Assembly (NCBI RefSeq): GCF_030867145.1 | Contig: NC_134433.1 | Location: 16,527,896 to 16,591,895, forward strand | Length of the DNA stretch: 64,000 bases | From: Opisthocomus hoazin | Lineage: Eukaryota > Chordata > Aves > Opisthocomiformes > Opisthocomidae | Direction: 5' to 3' | Shown here: piece after piece, positions 43,001 through 52,697 of the stretch | How the letters are laid out: each line of letters begins with the position of its first letter | Numbering within the stretch: position 1 is the stretch's first letter | The notes under the pieces: model-generated | Database searches by the model: none | Told to the model about the DNA's origin: nothing | What the model saw: the letters and a program-made list of their open reading frames with translations, nothing else | Program-made: the position numbers and the translations under genes

Positions 43001-46000
43001 ACTGAACAAACTTGGGGCAAAGCTGTCAACTGCAACGTGACCACCACAAGACTACACTGCAACAGCCACAAACAGGACTGACAGGCCAGTGAAGCAACAC
43101 AAGTGCCTGTAGAGTCTGATCTCCAACATCAGAGATACGCACTATCTTTGATGACACCATCTGTCATTTACACCAGTTGTCCCCTACACCATATCTCCGT
43201 CATATCAGTGCAGCTCTACTGAAGTAAGGACCATTCCATCATTTTAATCGCTCTTCAAAGAAGCCAAGTTCCCACACTGATGCTTTAAAGACAAAGCTGA
43301 GGCTCATCTTGGTTAACATGTCTTTATGATAGACTTACAAGCTTGTTCTAGGTCATTCACTTGGTTTGGCCACTTGATTTTTTCCCCTCTCTTCTTAATA
43401 CATTGCCCAGAGCAGAGCAGGGATTTATCTCTCATTCAACACAATGAGCAGAACCCTGCCCTCCTCTTGGACGAAGGCATACTGCCATCCTTGCAGGCTT
43501 TAAGACACAAACCTTTATACATAACCGAAGCTAAAACAAAATACTCTTGCCCCCTGCTCCTCATTGCATTTTATTAATAGGTTAATTTATTCATTTCCAG
43601 CTTTGTAGAGAAAAGGTTTTAAAGGCAAAAACTCTGGAAAATAACTCATTGCAAAAAAAAAAGGATTAATACACATGAACAGGAGTTATAATCCTAGTAT
43701 ACTATGTATATATTAATATTTATTCTGTTGTATGTTAGGACCACATTTTATTTAAAGCATGATATTTATGCGACTAACCAAACCCCCTCAAATTCACAAG
43801 CATTAGCACCATGTTCATGACACCTGAAGGGCTTCAGCATTCAGATTTATAAATAAAATATTACCAGGCCGTTACAGAATACTGAAGCCTGTATCAGCAG
43901 AGTTGTATATCAAGGTACGTGTGGGCTTGTCAAACACCCACATGGTAAATTATCAGTAGTGCAGCTCAGAGTACTCCTTTCAGGGATAAGAGACAAATCT
44001 GCGCAAGCATTTTATTATGCTTTGTTCTACTTAATATCACTTTTTCCTGCATTGAAGGGTCACAAAAAACCCTACGTGCATAAATGCTGAAGGCCATTTA
44101 TACACAATACTCAGCCACGATATCAAAAGACTTATGCTAATATTCAGTCCTGTTTTCACAGCTAGTTATTCTGGTACAAGAAAAAACACACACAAAGCTT
44201 ATGTCTGGAACTGGACCATAACATTTCATACGGTGCAATATGATACAATCTTTTGTAGAGAATTTTAACATTAAAACACTGCTGAGGAGCATCAAAGAAG
44301 CAGAACTGGCTGATTAAATTGTCTTCCATCCCTTGCCCTTATGCACAGTGCTGTCAAAAAGATTACGCCCCTGCAAAGCAAGTGGCAAATCCAAGGGGAA
44401 AATAAATCTCTCAAGAGTCAGAGAAGACTAAACTTCATACAGTAGATTTTCAAAAAGGCACGTCTGTGCCCTGTGTTTCTCATGCACAGTATTTACTTTT
44501 ATATGTAGCTTTTAAATGTTTTTAGCAAAGAGCGCCTGACAAATCTAGATATACTAGCATTCAGCGTTTGATACTCAAACAGCACACTTACTTTACAGCA
44601 CTCTTACTGTGAATAAAATAGTAAGAGACAGATGCATGTCCCCATGAATAACTGTCTTCAACAGTAAGAGATTAGAATTGATCTGTCATGTTTCATCAGC
44701 AGTAGTCACCAATCACATATTTCCATGCGTCACTGGGGATGACAAATTAGTTGCAATCAAACTGGGCTTTGGCAGGATCTAGAGCAGTGTCTCTACCTGC
44801 CCAGTTCAAATTACTATGGTTAGATTTTGCCAACTCGCTCATCAAGCACCTCAAGCTCATTGAACTACTCACAAAACGCTCCTGCCCAAAGTTCTCTGAG
44901 CCAGCTCTGTAATGAGCTCCCCCTCAGCAGACTTATGCTTCTTATACAGGGCATTAAATAACAAGGAAGCACCGACTTAACAGCAGCACACGATCAATTC
45001 ATTCTGCAGCCCTGTTCCAAGTAGCAGTGATTCATGTAACTAACAGGTAACACTTTCAAGTAACAGACCTGTACTGAGGAAACATAGGGTCTATTAGAAG
45101 TTGAGCACTTTGTCTCCAAGTTTCGTGTTTCCTTAATATTCTTTTAAAAGGTTTTTTCATTAAACATACCTCCGTAAGAATCAACTGGATCTTGTACCAC
45201 TTAACTTTCACGGTATGAAGTGCCTAAAAAGCAGCTGAACCGACAGTCTTAAGCTTCACAGCACAACACAGGCCAGGGACACCAATTAAAAGTGTTTATA
45301 AACCCAGTGTGGAAGGAAGATACACTTGTTAGGGTGGGTCGTTCAACACGGGCATCTGACATAACTCCATATGGACACGCAAGATAAGTGTATCCCTTCA
45401 GCTGCCATCTCACCAGTCTGTCACCCCATTGAAAAGAGCTGGTCCAAATTCAAAGGGCAAATAAAAGACGGATAATATGGTTGTAGATGTAGTTAAACTA
45501 AAAATAAATAAAAAATAAAGCAGTTCCCAGATTTTACTTGCACTTTACAGACAGAAACTTGGAAAGCATGGTTTGTAATAGTCCAGTCAAGAGCTGTCAG
45601 GAAAATTCATCTGCATGGCAGTATCTAATGACGCTTTTAGAGTATTTCTAGGACAAGGCACTTGTTTACTATTGTACAGGCAAAAATGAAGTCATCGTGG
45701 ATTCGATTCACTAAAGCTAGTAGAAAAAGGTTGTATGACAAATCAATAGGAAGTCAGTAAGTTTAGACAAAGGTGTGTGGGGAGAAACTCTTTATGCTGG
45801 CTATAGTGTTCTGGTTCAAGCAACTAACTCTGCCCACCAAACAGTGGACCCAGGATTTGCCCCAGATCACTTGGTGGCAACACATAAGTAAGCGGACAGT
45901 CTGAAGGCTCTGCGAGCTGATGGAACTGGTTACTTTTTTCTTCAGGATTTACTAAAGATAACCTCTACCCAAAAACTTGAAATGGTTGGTGTTTGATGAT

Positions 46001-48400
46001 AACCATAAAGATAAGGGGCATCAATATACAACACAAAACTTGATTTCAACAGTTCACCTGTGGTATTATTTTTTAGAGAAGTCTGTTTTTCACAAAAATA
46101 CAGGCAATACTCATGATACTGTAATGCATGATGTGATATTTGCAATGGAAAGCTGCACGTATGTAACATCCTCAGCTACGGCAAAGATACTGAGTATAAC
46201 GCCCATTGTGTGGATCCTTCCTTAAAGTAATAAGGATAAAGAAACAGCGTGAGCTTTAGCTCGTACTTCACTCAGGTTAACTGACAACTGGTTTGCTCAT
46301 GAGGAAGTGTAAACAGATGCTTTCAACACTACTGAGAAGTGGATCCAATCCCCATGTTTTCCTGAGCACAATACTTGAAAGAATAGGTTCTCAGGAACAC
46401 AAGCTGCTCCAAGGGAGATAGCTACACAAGGCTTTCAAATATGTTGCCAGAGATCTAGGCCTGAATTACTCCCTATCCGCTGCAAATATCAGCGTGCAAA
46501 AACACCCTGCTTAATATTAAACTATGCTGTTCAGAAGCTTCTCTCTAAAGGCTCCGTATAGTCACGGGGGAAGGAAATATTAAAAGGAGGTCCAGACACA
46601 CCTAAAGTGAACTTCTCTAGACAGCAATGCAGTATATCTCTTTACCCTTTGACTCTAAGAATCCTTCAGAGATTAGGCTCCTAAACTAGTCACCAAAATT
46701 GCATGTCTGAACACTTCTTCTCAATAAGCAGTCATCACAAAACTTTCAGTTTATGCTACAAAAAGGTTGACTTCTTCCATATCACTGAATGCTTTGTTTA
46801 CAACCACAAATTCAACTACAGTCCAGCAGCAAGAACAAGACAGATGATGTCTTCCTTCCCTCATCTTCCCAACATGCAGTCAAAGATGACTGACTTTTAG
46901 CAAATACCTCAGGAAAAAATAAACTCTACTGAAAATCAATTGTTTGAAGACATGTGACCCAATTAACTCAGTAACGTATCTAATTGGAAAAAATAAAATT
47001 AAGATGAAACTCTGTATTTGGACCTGAACAATGCCACCAAGACATTAATCTGCAAATACATTTAGAACCCAAGTTTCCATGCAATGATTATTAGGCAATT
47101 GCTCGATTTTACTACTTGGAAAGATTTTGCAATAACAGAGAAAGAAAAAAGTCCATAACAAAAATGTGTGGGAGACTTTTAAAGGCCTTCCAGTCCTCAC
47201 AGCACTCCCCTGTGTCCAGGCCCATCGAACCTACTTCGTATCCACTTCTTTCCACTGTCCCACACAGCACGCCATACCTCTCCAGTGCTTGAGGGGAAGC
47301 AGAGACCAAAGGAATCCTTGGTGCGGGCCAGACTGGTAGCAAGCTGCTAATGTCAACTTCAATAAAAACTTCAAACAGACAGCTAGAAATACTAGTTCTA
47401 AATAAGTATTCTGTCTCTTCTTCTAATAGGTAATATTATAAAATGGCTGTAAACCAAATCTACTCTTGCTTACTCTTTTTTCTTAAAAAAGCGAAGTCTC
47501 CGTTTTAAAAATGGTGACATGGTAACAAAACTCTACTACAATTCCAGATTGGAGTATTAGCTAAAAACTTTCCAAAATGCAACAGAAAGAGTTTTAACAA
47601 AGAAACTTGTCTTAATTCCCACAAGACTTTTCTTGATGACATTCTCAAATCGCAGACAAAAGTATCCAAAACCCTTTCTTAAAAAGACTTTGCACTCAAG
47701 TCTTAGGAACTGCAAAAGGCTTTGACATTCATTGTCTCCTTTCCCCCTTACTGCACAGAAGTCCAACGCTGCTGTTGCGTGTTGAGAGACATACAGAAGA
47801 GACAGATGACAGTACTTCCTACTGTACCATCAGAGATTTGTTGGTAAAGCATCAGCAATGCACTTTACTATCACAGTTCTGCTAATCTTTTTCCCCGTTC
47901 AGACAAAAACCAGACATAGAGAAGGAAAGGCTGGCAGCTCACTCGTAGCAGGGGCATGTACAAATTGACCATCAGTCATTTATTTCCTTTGGAACTGCTC
48001 ACCCAATTTAACCATATGAAGGAACCTCTTTATCACTATCAGAGTTAATTTAACTCTACTACCATCATGGGTAAGGCTCTGACAACTAGACATTTTTCTG
48101 ACATAAAACTATTAATCAGAAATGATTAATATTCACAAAGGAAAGTAGAAAGTGTTAAAACTGTCAAATTTTTATTAATCACTATGTTTAGTGAACACAT
48201 GCTTTAAAGAACCACACTGCGCTCGCCAAGCACGCAGACGAACAGCACAAGTGAACTCAAGCAACAAACCACAGAGAATACGTCGGTCCTCGGTTAACAA
48301 GTGCTCCACATCCGAAACACAACTCCTGAGCACGCCAACGAGCACACTGCAGCAAGCCTCCAGAAAACAGACCTGGAGGAGAGCTGGCTATAGTAACTGC
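40000..48400. other. LYRM9 5' intron or intergenic DNA, fourth part
   Basis: No coding exon recognised. A weak palindromic-repeat resemblance occurs near 43158-43232. The sequence stays AT-rich until about 48.4 kb, where GC and CpG content rise sharply into the NLK promoter island. Confidence 0.6.
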
Positions 48401-49404
48401 TACTAGCTACCTGTTGAAAGGATTTTAAACCTCCGGTTTCTTTATTTCTCTCCTCCTGACCCCAGGGCAGAGGGAAGCGCATCCTCGGGCCTGGCACCGT
48501 GCCTCCCACCTGCCCAGGGCGCCTGCGGGCAAGGCCCAGCCCGCAGCACCTGCGCGCTGCCCTTTCTCCGCTCCTAACTCGCCTCAGGACTCTCAGGTGC
48601 AGCCTCCAAGCTCTACCTTCTGGTCTTCACATCCAGAGGGGACCAAAATAAAATAATAAAAAAAAATAATCTCCAAAACCCACCGCCACCCCCCTCCAAA
48701 CCAACCAAAAAGCCCCCCGGCACGCTTCGAGGCCAGCCCCCGCCTTCACAGCGCATTCGCCTGCCCGTTAGCCGAGCGCGGGAAGCTCCTTTGGCAAAAC
48801 ACAGCTGCGGCAATCACCTTCCTCTGGAGAGCGGGGCTGAGGCAAGGACATTTACCTCAGGAGACCGAGCTGCTCCTGCCGCGCTCGGCCCCGCGCGGGG
48901 AGGGCAGCGGGCTCACCCCAGAGCCGGCACAGCCCCCAGGAGCAGGCGGCCGGAGGGGCCGGGATAGCCCCGCCAGCAGACGGGCGCAGGGACCCCCGCT
49001 CCGCCCAGGCCCAGCTCCCGCTCCGCTTCCCGCCACCACCCCTCAGCGCCCACCGCGACCTCCGCGCCCCGCCGCGTCCTCACCTCACCCCGCCCCGGGA
49101 GCGCCATTGGCCCCTCCCGCCGCTCATCAGCCGGCTCCCCGCCTCCCATTGGCCAGCTGCCCACTCGCTGACGGACGCACGAGCGACTTTCTCGCCCGTC
49201 ACCCGGCGCCTCGCGCTGCGATTTGAAGAACGACGGCTCCCTGAACGCCCACCGCCGCTAATCACTCGGGAGGAGAGCTGTCAATCACGCCGCCGCCTCG
49301 CCTCCGAGCTCTATTGGCCCAGTAACCCCTTTTCGGGCTTTCGTTTCCCCTCATTGGCTAATTGGATCGGATAGAGCGTCTCGATTGGGCAAAAAGCAGG
49401 TCTC

Positions 49405-49413
49405 GGGGGCGGG
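49405..49413 (+). promoter_or_regulatory. GC box
   Basis: GGGGGCGGG matches the Sp1/KLF consensus. The same GGGGGCGGGACT string recurs at 49591-49602, and both copies lie between ATTGG boxes, as in Sp1/NF-Y promoters. Confidence 0.6.
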
Positions 49414-49590
49414 ACTCGCTTTAGGAGGAGAGTCAATTGGCCAGTAGGCTGGAGCGGCACCATGTGATTGGCAAGAAAGGTGAAGAAGGCGGGGCCACCC
49501 GAGGTGAGGGTTGTATGAGGTGAGGGAATCTCGCGGGGTCTCGCTAGCTCCGGGCGCGGAGGCGCGCGGTGATTGGGCGGCGGGGGTCAA

Positions 49591-49599
49591 GGGGGCGGG
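49591..49599 (+). promoter_or_regulatory. GC box
   Basis: A second copy of GGGGGCGGGACT, 15 bases after the ATTGG at 49572-49576. A further GC box (GGGGGCGG) lies at 49673-49680, next to the ATTGG at 49666. Confidence 0.6.
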
Positions 49600-49746
49600 A
49601 CTGAGTCAGGGAGTCTCCGCAGCGGCCGAGTCCTATGGGCCGGCCGAGCTGGGTCCCGCTCGGTGATTGGGTGGGGGCGGCTCTCGCGGAGCCTGGTGGG
49701 CCGGGTCCGATTGGCTGCGGGCGGGTGTCGGGCGCGCGCCCCGCAT

Positions 49747-49780
49747 GGGGGCGGGGGGGGGCCGGCGGGGGGAGGGCAGG
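49747..49780 (+). promoter_or_regulatory. G-run cluster with G-quadruplex potential
   Basis: At least four runs of three or more G separated by short loops lie immediately upstream of the inferred NLK transcription start and first-exon donor. Such runs are common at CpG-island promoters. Folding is inferred from base order only. Confidence 0.5.
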
Positions 49781-49829
49781 CCGGGTGCGCGTGCCCGCTG
49801 TGCGCTCCGCGCTGGGGCTCCGTGAGGAG
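49760..49829 (+). other. NLK: Predicted NLK non-coding first exon (3' part)
   Basis: A consensus donor GAG|GTGAGT occurs at 49829/49830 in the promoter island. It pairs with a good acceptor at 50349, so the sequence to its left is a plausible non-coding exon. The left boundary (transcription start) is not defined and is placed only roughly. The alternative is one unspliced leader through to the coding start. Confidence 0.35.
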
Positions 49830-49835
49830 GTGAGT

Positions 49836-49854
49836 GGCGGCGGCGGCGGCGGCG
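49836..49854 (+). repeat. GGC/CGG trinucleotide repeat
   Basis: About six perfect GGC units lie directly after the inferred donor, in intron or leader sequence. Related imperfect GGC-rich copies continue to about 49885. Confidence 0.85.
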
Positions 49855-50110
49855 GGGCGGGCGGCCGAGGCGGCGGCGGCCGGGGGGCGGAGCGGCGCCG
49901 CGCGGCGGGGGCCTGAGAGCCCGCCGCCCCCCCACCTCTGCCAGCCGCGCGCAGGCGGCGGAGACCCCCCCCCCCCCCGCGTCCCCCCCTCCCCCCGCCG
50001 GCCCGCCCCGCCCCGCCCCGCCGGCGCGGGGGCTGCAGCCGCCGGGTCCCCGCGGAGCCGCCGCCCGCCGCCGCGCCGGGCCGGGCTGTCAGCGCGCCGC
50101 CGCCCCTCGG

Positions 50111-50130
50111 CCCCCCCCCCCCCCCCCCCC
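50111..50130 (+). repeat. Poly(C) run of 20
   Basis: An uninterrupted C run, with a second of 14 C at 49965-49978. Runs of this length in a GC-extreme region are often mis-sized in assemblies, so the exact length should not be trusted. Confidence 0.9.
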
Positions 50131-50349
50131 GCCCCTCTTTATCCCCGGCCCCGCGCGCTCCCTGTCATTCATTTGTCACTGTCCCCGCTCCCCCCGCCCC
50201 GCCGCCGTGCTCGCCCCGGCCCTTCCTCTTCCTCCCTCTATTTTTATCTCTCTTCATCCCCTTTTGCCCTCCCCCTCCTGCTCCTCGCCCTCCTCCCCCC
50301 GCTCCGCCCGTCCCTCGTCACTTTTTCTGGGTGCTTGTGTGTGTTTCAG

Positions 50350-50913
50350 GCCTTCGAGGAAAAGTTGCAAACTCCCGAGTTTCGGGCCTTTTCCCCCCTG
50401 CGATGCCGGAGGGAGCAGGTGCCTGAGCCGGGGGAGCGATGTAGGAGGTGCCCGGGCGCTCAGGGAGGCTCCGAGGAGAGCGATGGAGAGGATGTGGGAA
50501 TGGAAGGGGTAGGCTCCTCCGTCCTCTCAGGGTCTTCCAGGGGAGAGACTCCAAACCCGCCTTCCGGAGGGAAGGGGGATTGAGCACGGGATTTCGTTTT
50601 TATTAAAAAAATTAAAAGTAAAGTGAAGAAAAAATCCCCAAGCCAAGGCGGTTGCCCAAGGATGGAGTTTCAGTAGCCACCCACAGCTGGACTCTCAGGG
50701 GAAGAGGGCTCGCGCACGCTGGCTCACGCACACATGAAGAGATTCTCCAGATTGTTTGGCTTTGCGAAGAGATAAGGCCAGCTGGGCTCAATGTTTTTGA
50801 AGGTGGGCCGCGTAGGATGAAACCCAACTCCTTCTAAAGTGTAGCAGATTTCATTTTTATGGCCAAATGACAGCTTGACCCAGTCGTTACCCGATCAAAG
50901 GGCATTTTTTTGA
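50350..50913 (+). other. NLK: NLK 5' untranslated leader next to the coding start
   Basis: This stretch lies between the predicted acceptor and the NLK ATG. It contains ten AUG-started upstream ORFs, all ending before the NLK start: 50403-50426, 50439-50444, 50483-50512, 50500-50583, 50662-50676, 50734-50775, 50791-50820, 50817-50837, 50859-50870 and 50867-50878. The GC-rich front half gives way to AT-rich sequence after 50584. The density of uORFs predicts low basal translation and possible stress-responsive control. That is inference. Confidence 0.65.
50439..50444 (+). promoter_or_regulatory. Minimal start-stop uORF in the NLK leader
   Basis: ATG is followed at once by TAG. The -3 base is G and the +4 base is T, a moderate initiation context. 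Start-stop elements are known to stall initiating ribosomes and repress the main ORF. The effect here is inferred. Confidence 0.6.
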
Positions 50914-51371
50914 ATGTCTCTTTGTGGCACAACAGCCAACGCAAAAATGATGGCGGCTTACAATGGCGGTACGTCTGCAGCAGCAGCAGGTCACCACCAC
51001 CACCATCACCACCACCTTCCTCACCTCCCTCCTCCTCACCTCCATCACCACCACCACCCTCAGCACCACTTGCATCCAGGCTCTGCAGCTGCGGTGCATC
51101 CCGTGCAGCAGCATGCCTCTTCGGCAGCTGCGGCCGCGGCAGCTGCGGCCGCGGCCGCGGCAATGTTAAACCCAGGGCAGCAGCAGCCATATTTCCCATC
51201 ACCGGCACCGGGCCAGGCCCCTGGACCAGCTGCAGCAGCCCCAGCTCAGGTACAAGCTGCAGCAGCTGCTGCAGTTAAAGCGCACCATCATCAGCACTCA
51301 CAACATCCACAACAGCAACTGGATATTGAGCCGGACAGACCTATTGGATATGGAGCCTTTGGTGTCGTCTG
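50914..51371 (+). CDS. NLK: NLK, Nemo-like kinase, first coding exon (N-terminal 152 residues plus two bases)
   Basis: NLK is an atypical, proline-directed Ser/Thr MAP kinase that acts in nucleus and cytoplasm. It phosphorylates TCF/LEF, FOXO and other factors, tuning Wnt and TGF-beta signalling. This exon starts MSLCGTTANAKMMAAYNGGT and carries eight His at 27-34, a second His-rich stretch at 42-54 and thirteen Ala at 71-83. A Gln/Pro/Ala-rich linker leads into LDIEPDRPIGYGAFGVVW, where Gly145-x-Gly147-x-x-Gly150 is the ATP-binding glycine loop. The exon ends TG|GTGAGT, splitting the Trp153 codon, so it stops inside the kinase domain. The catalytic Lys, HRD, DFG and activation loop lie in later exons outside the window. 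It is remembered as nearly identical to human NLK over this part. The first ATG has a weak context (T at -3, T at +4). The Met13 ATG (50950) has A at -3 and G at +4, so some protein may start there. Confidence 0.96.
50989..51060 (+). repeat. CAC/CCT-rich trinucleotide tract coding for poly-His/Pro
   Basis: Runs of CAC with occasional CAT and CCT code for the two His-rich stretches of NLK. The interruptions (CAT among CAC) are the kind that stabilise coding repeats. Alternative frames stay open through this tract and give spurious Thr- or Pro-rich ORFs. Confidence 0.9.
51123..51161 (+). repeat. GCN tract coding for 13 Ala, with tandem self-complementary units
   Basis: The 15-mer GGCAGCTGCGGCCGC occurs twice in tandem, followed by GGCCGCGG. 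Mixed GCA, GCT, GCG and GCC codons encode Ala 71-83. The repeated palindromes could form hairpins and promote slippage. Confidence 0.85.
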
Positions 51372-52088
51372 GTGAGTAAAGAGAAAAAACTGAACCGATT
51401 CTTCCTTTTCATTTTTTTTACCAGATCATAATTCATTCTTGTTTTTGTCATTTGAATCAGAATACGAGAAAGCTGCTTACTACAAATTTTTTTTACTGGT
51501 TCTTCTCTGTTCTTAGAAAGTTGGCTTGGCTTGTTTTTGTTGGCAGAAGGGGGGTTAGAGTGGTGAAGAGCAACCTCTGGCTAACGGGCCGCACCGTCGT
51601 TCTCTTCTGAGACAAATGCAAAGTGTTTCTACACTTCCTATGCGTTTTATTAGAATATGTATTCTGTGTAGCTGAGCTGTGCCTGCTAAAATTTCAGGTT
51701 AACAAATGAGCATTAGAATATATGTTTTGACCTGACTTCAGAGTTAGAAGTTAAAAGCGTATGCAAATGTCTTCCGTCTTCAGTCACCTGTCAAGATCTT
51801 TGTCTGGGAGACTGTTTGACCTCCGGTAGTGTGCTGTGTGCTGCCTGAAACAGAATATCTGAACTTTGCTCTCCTCTCATAAATGTAAATGGGATTTTGT
51901 GTCTCACTCTGGTACTGCCTGCAGTCCTCTTATTCCCCCAGCTGCTATTTCAGAGGATTCTGTCAGTGGAGCGTAATCTCTTCTGTAGTATTTTGTGACC
52001 ACCTTAATACAATGTACGTAATTATTGCTCTTTGGGATCACTGAAACAAAACTGGCATGATTTTTTTATATTATAATTTTTTTTATAA

Positions 52089-52697
52089 ATGGTGGTCGAT
52101 CTGCCGTGTTCTGAAGTGTTCATTAGACACGTGAAAGATGCCTTGGTGGTGTTTTTGAGAGCAAGCAAGTTGCAGCACACTTCCTGCATCACGAACACAG
52201 CGTTTGAAGTGCGCAACTGTGTCTTGTCCCTGGAGAGCTTTCCACAGTGTTTGGTCGACAAGACGACGAGACTTTCTGTGGTGCTTAAGGAGTTTTGCTC
52301 TAGGTACCGTCCATGCTTTAATTCTGCTGAGGTGGAAGCGTTGTGTGGCGGGGGCTGGTTGCGGTCGGTGGCAGCGTGCGGTGGCGGAGCGCTTTGCAGG
52401 ACAGGCCTCAGAAGAGCGAGACGCGTTATTCCGTCGTCCCAGCCCTGGAAGTTGGTCGCTCATAACCAGACCAGTGCTTGCAATAAAGTCCTGTTTTCTA
52501 AGAAGGCGGAACAAGCTGCGCAGGCTGGGCGCAGGTTAATGTTACAGCTGATCCGGTGCCCCTTGGTTCGGGAGGCCCCGGGAGTTCATGGCAGTGCGGG
52601 GTCTTGGACGTCGGCGGGGAGCTGCTGTGCGGGTGGCACTGCTGTGCCCTTGCTGTGGTGCGGTATGAAAAAGTGGATGCAAAAGGATGAAAACTGA
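52089..52697 (+). other. Long unassigned open frame in NLK intron 1 (202 codons)
   Basis: The frame opens MVVDLPCSEVFIRHVKDALV and closes before 52697. A 143-codon frame (52514-52083) overlaps it on the minus strand and a 111-codon frame overlaps it in another plus frame. The block is CpG-rich for an intron. Openness on three frames points to composition (few A/T-rich stops) rather than a gene. It resembles no family I know. A retroelement or a small GC-rich lncRNA exon are alternatives. Confidence 0.2.

Larger units (their letters stand above)
49106..49714 (-). promoter_or_regulatory. Directional array of eleven CCAAT (NF-Y-type) boxes
   Basis: ATTGG occurs on the plus strand at 49106, 49148, 49313, 49353, 49361, 49384, 49436, 49467, 49572, 49666 and 49710. 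No CCAAT was seen on the plus strand in the same span, so all eleven boxes point the same way (CCAAT on the minus strand). Five are GATTGG, close to the NF-Y consensus, the best being GTGATTGGC at 49465-49473. NF-Y binds this pentamer through its histone-fold subunits and opens promoter chromatin. The array sits just upstream of the inferred NLK start and just right of any leftward transcript. Occupancy is inferred. Confidence 0.8.
49830..50349 (+). other. NLK: Predicted intron in the NLK 5' UTR
   Basis: The donor GTGAGT is at 49830-49835. The acceptor TTGTGTGTGTTTCAG ends at 50349, and the 100 bases before it are strongly pyrimidine-rich. The interval is GC-extreme, with 14 C at 49965-49978 and 20 C at 50111-50130. 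Both sites were read directly, but their use is inferred. GC content of this kind is also typical of a 5' leader, and an unspliced form is possible. Confidence 0.45.
48420..50600. promoter_or_regulatory. CpG island spanning the NLK promoter
   Basis: CpG dinucleotides become dense from about 48.4 kb and stay dense to about 50.6 kb, against CpG-poor AT-rich sequence on both sides. The island holds eleven ATTGG boxes, several GC boxes, a GGC repeat, long C runs and the NLK leader. Islands of this size mark broad, constitutively active vertebrate promoters that usually fire in both directions. No TATA box is evident at a suitable position. Confidence 0.9.

Noticed and set aside
43158-43232. Possible further copy of the palindromic repeat (TTTACACCAGTTG and AGTGCAGCTCTACTGAAGT)
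   Set aside because: The matching words are short and the spacing does not fit the family, so it was not listed as a feature.
48857-49265. Several Gly/Arg/Ala-rich minus-strand ORFs in the CpG island
   Set aside because: They are composition-driven, mutually overlapping in different frames, with no family resemblance. They may overlap a divergent transcript but need not be coding.
49834-50583. 249-codon plus-strand ORF rich in Pro, Arg and Ala
   Set aside because: It starts at a non-ATG codon in the GGC repeat and crosses a predicted donor/acceptor pair. It owes its length to lack of A/T-rich stops in GC-extreme DNA. No domain is visible.
50834-51208. 124-codon minus-strand ORF across NLK exon 1
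   Set aside because: It is antisense to the conserved NLK coding repeats and composed of Gly/Glu repeats created by the reverse of CAC/CCT triplets.
50910-51278. 122-codon alternative plus frame over NLK exon 1
   Set aside because: A frame-shifted reading of the same trinucleotide repeats, giving Ser/Pro runs. The NLK frame is clearly the conserved one.
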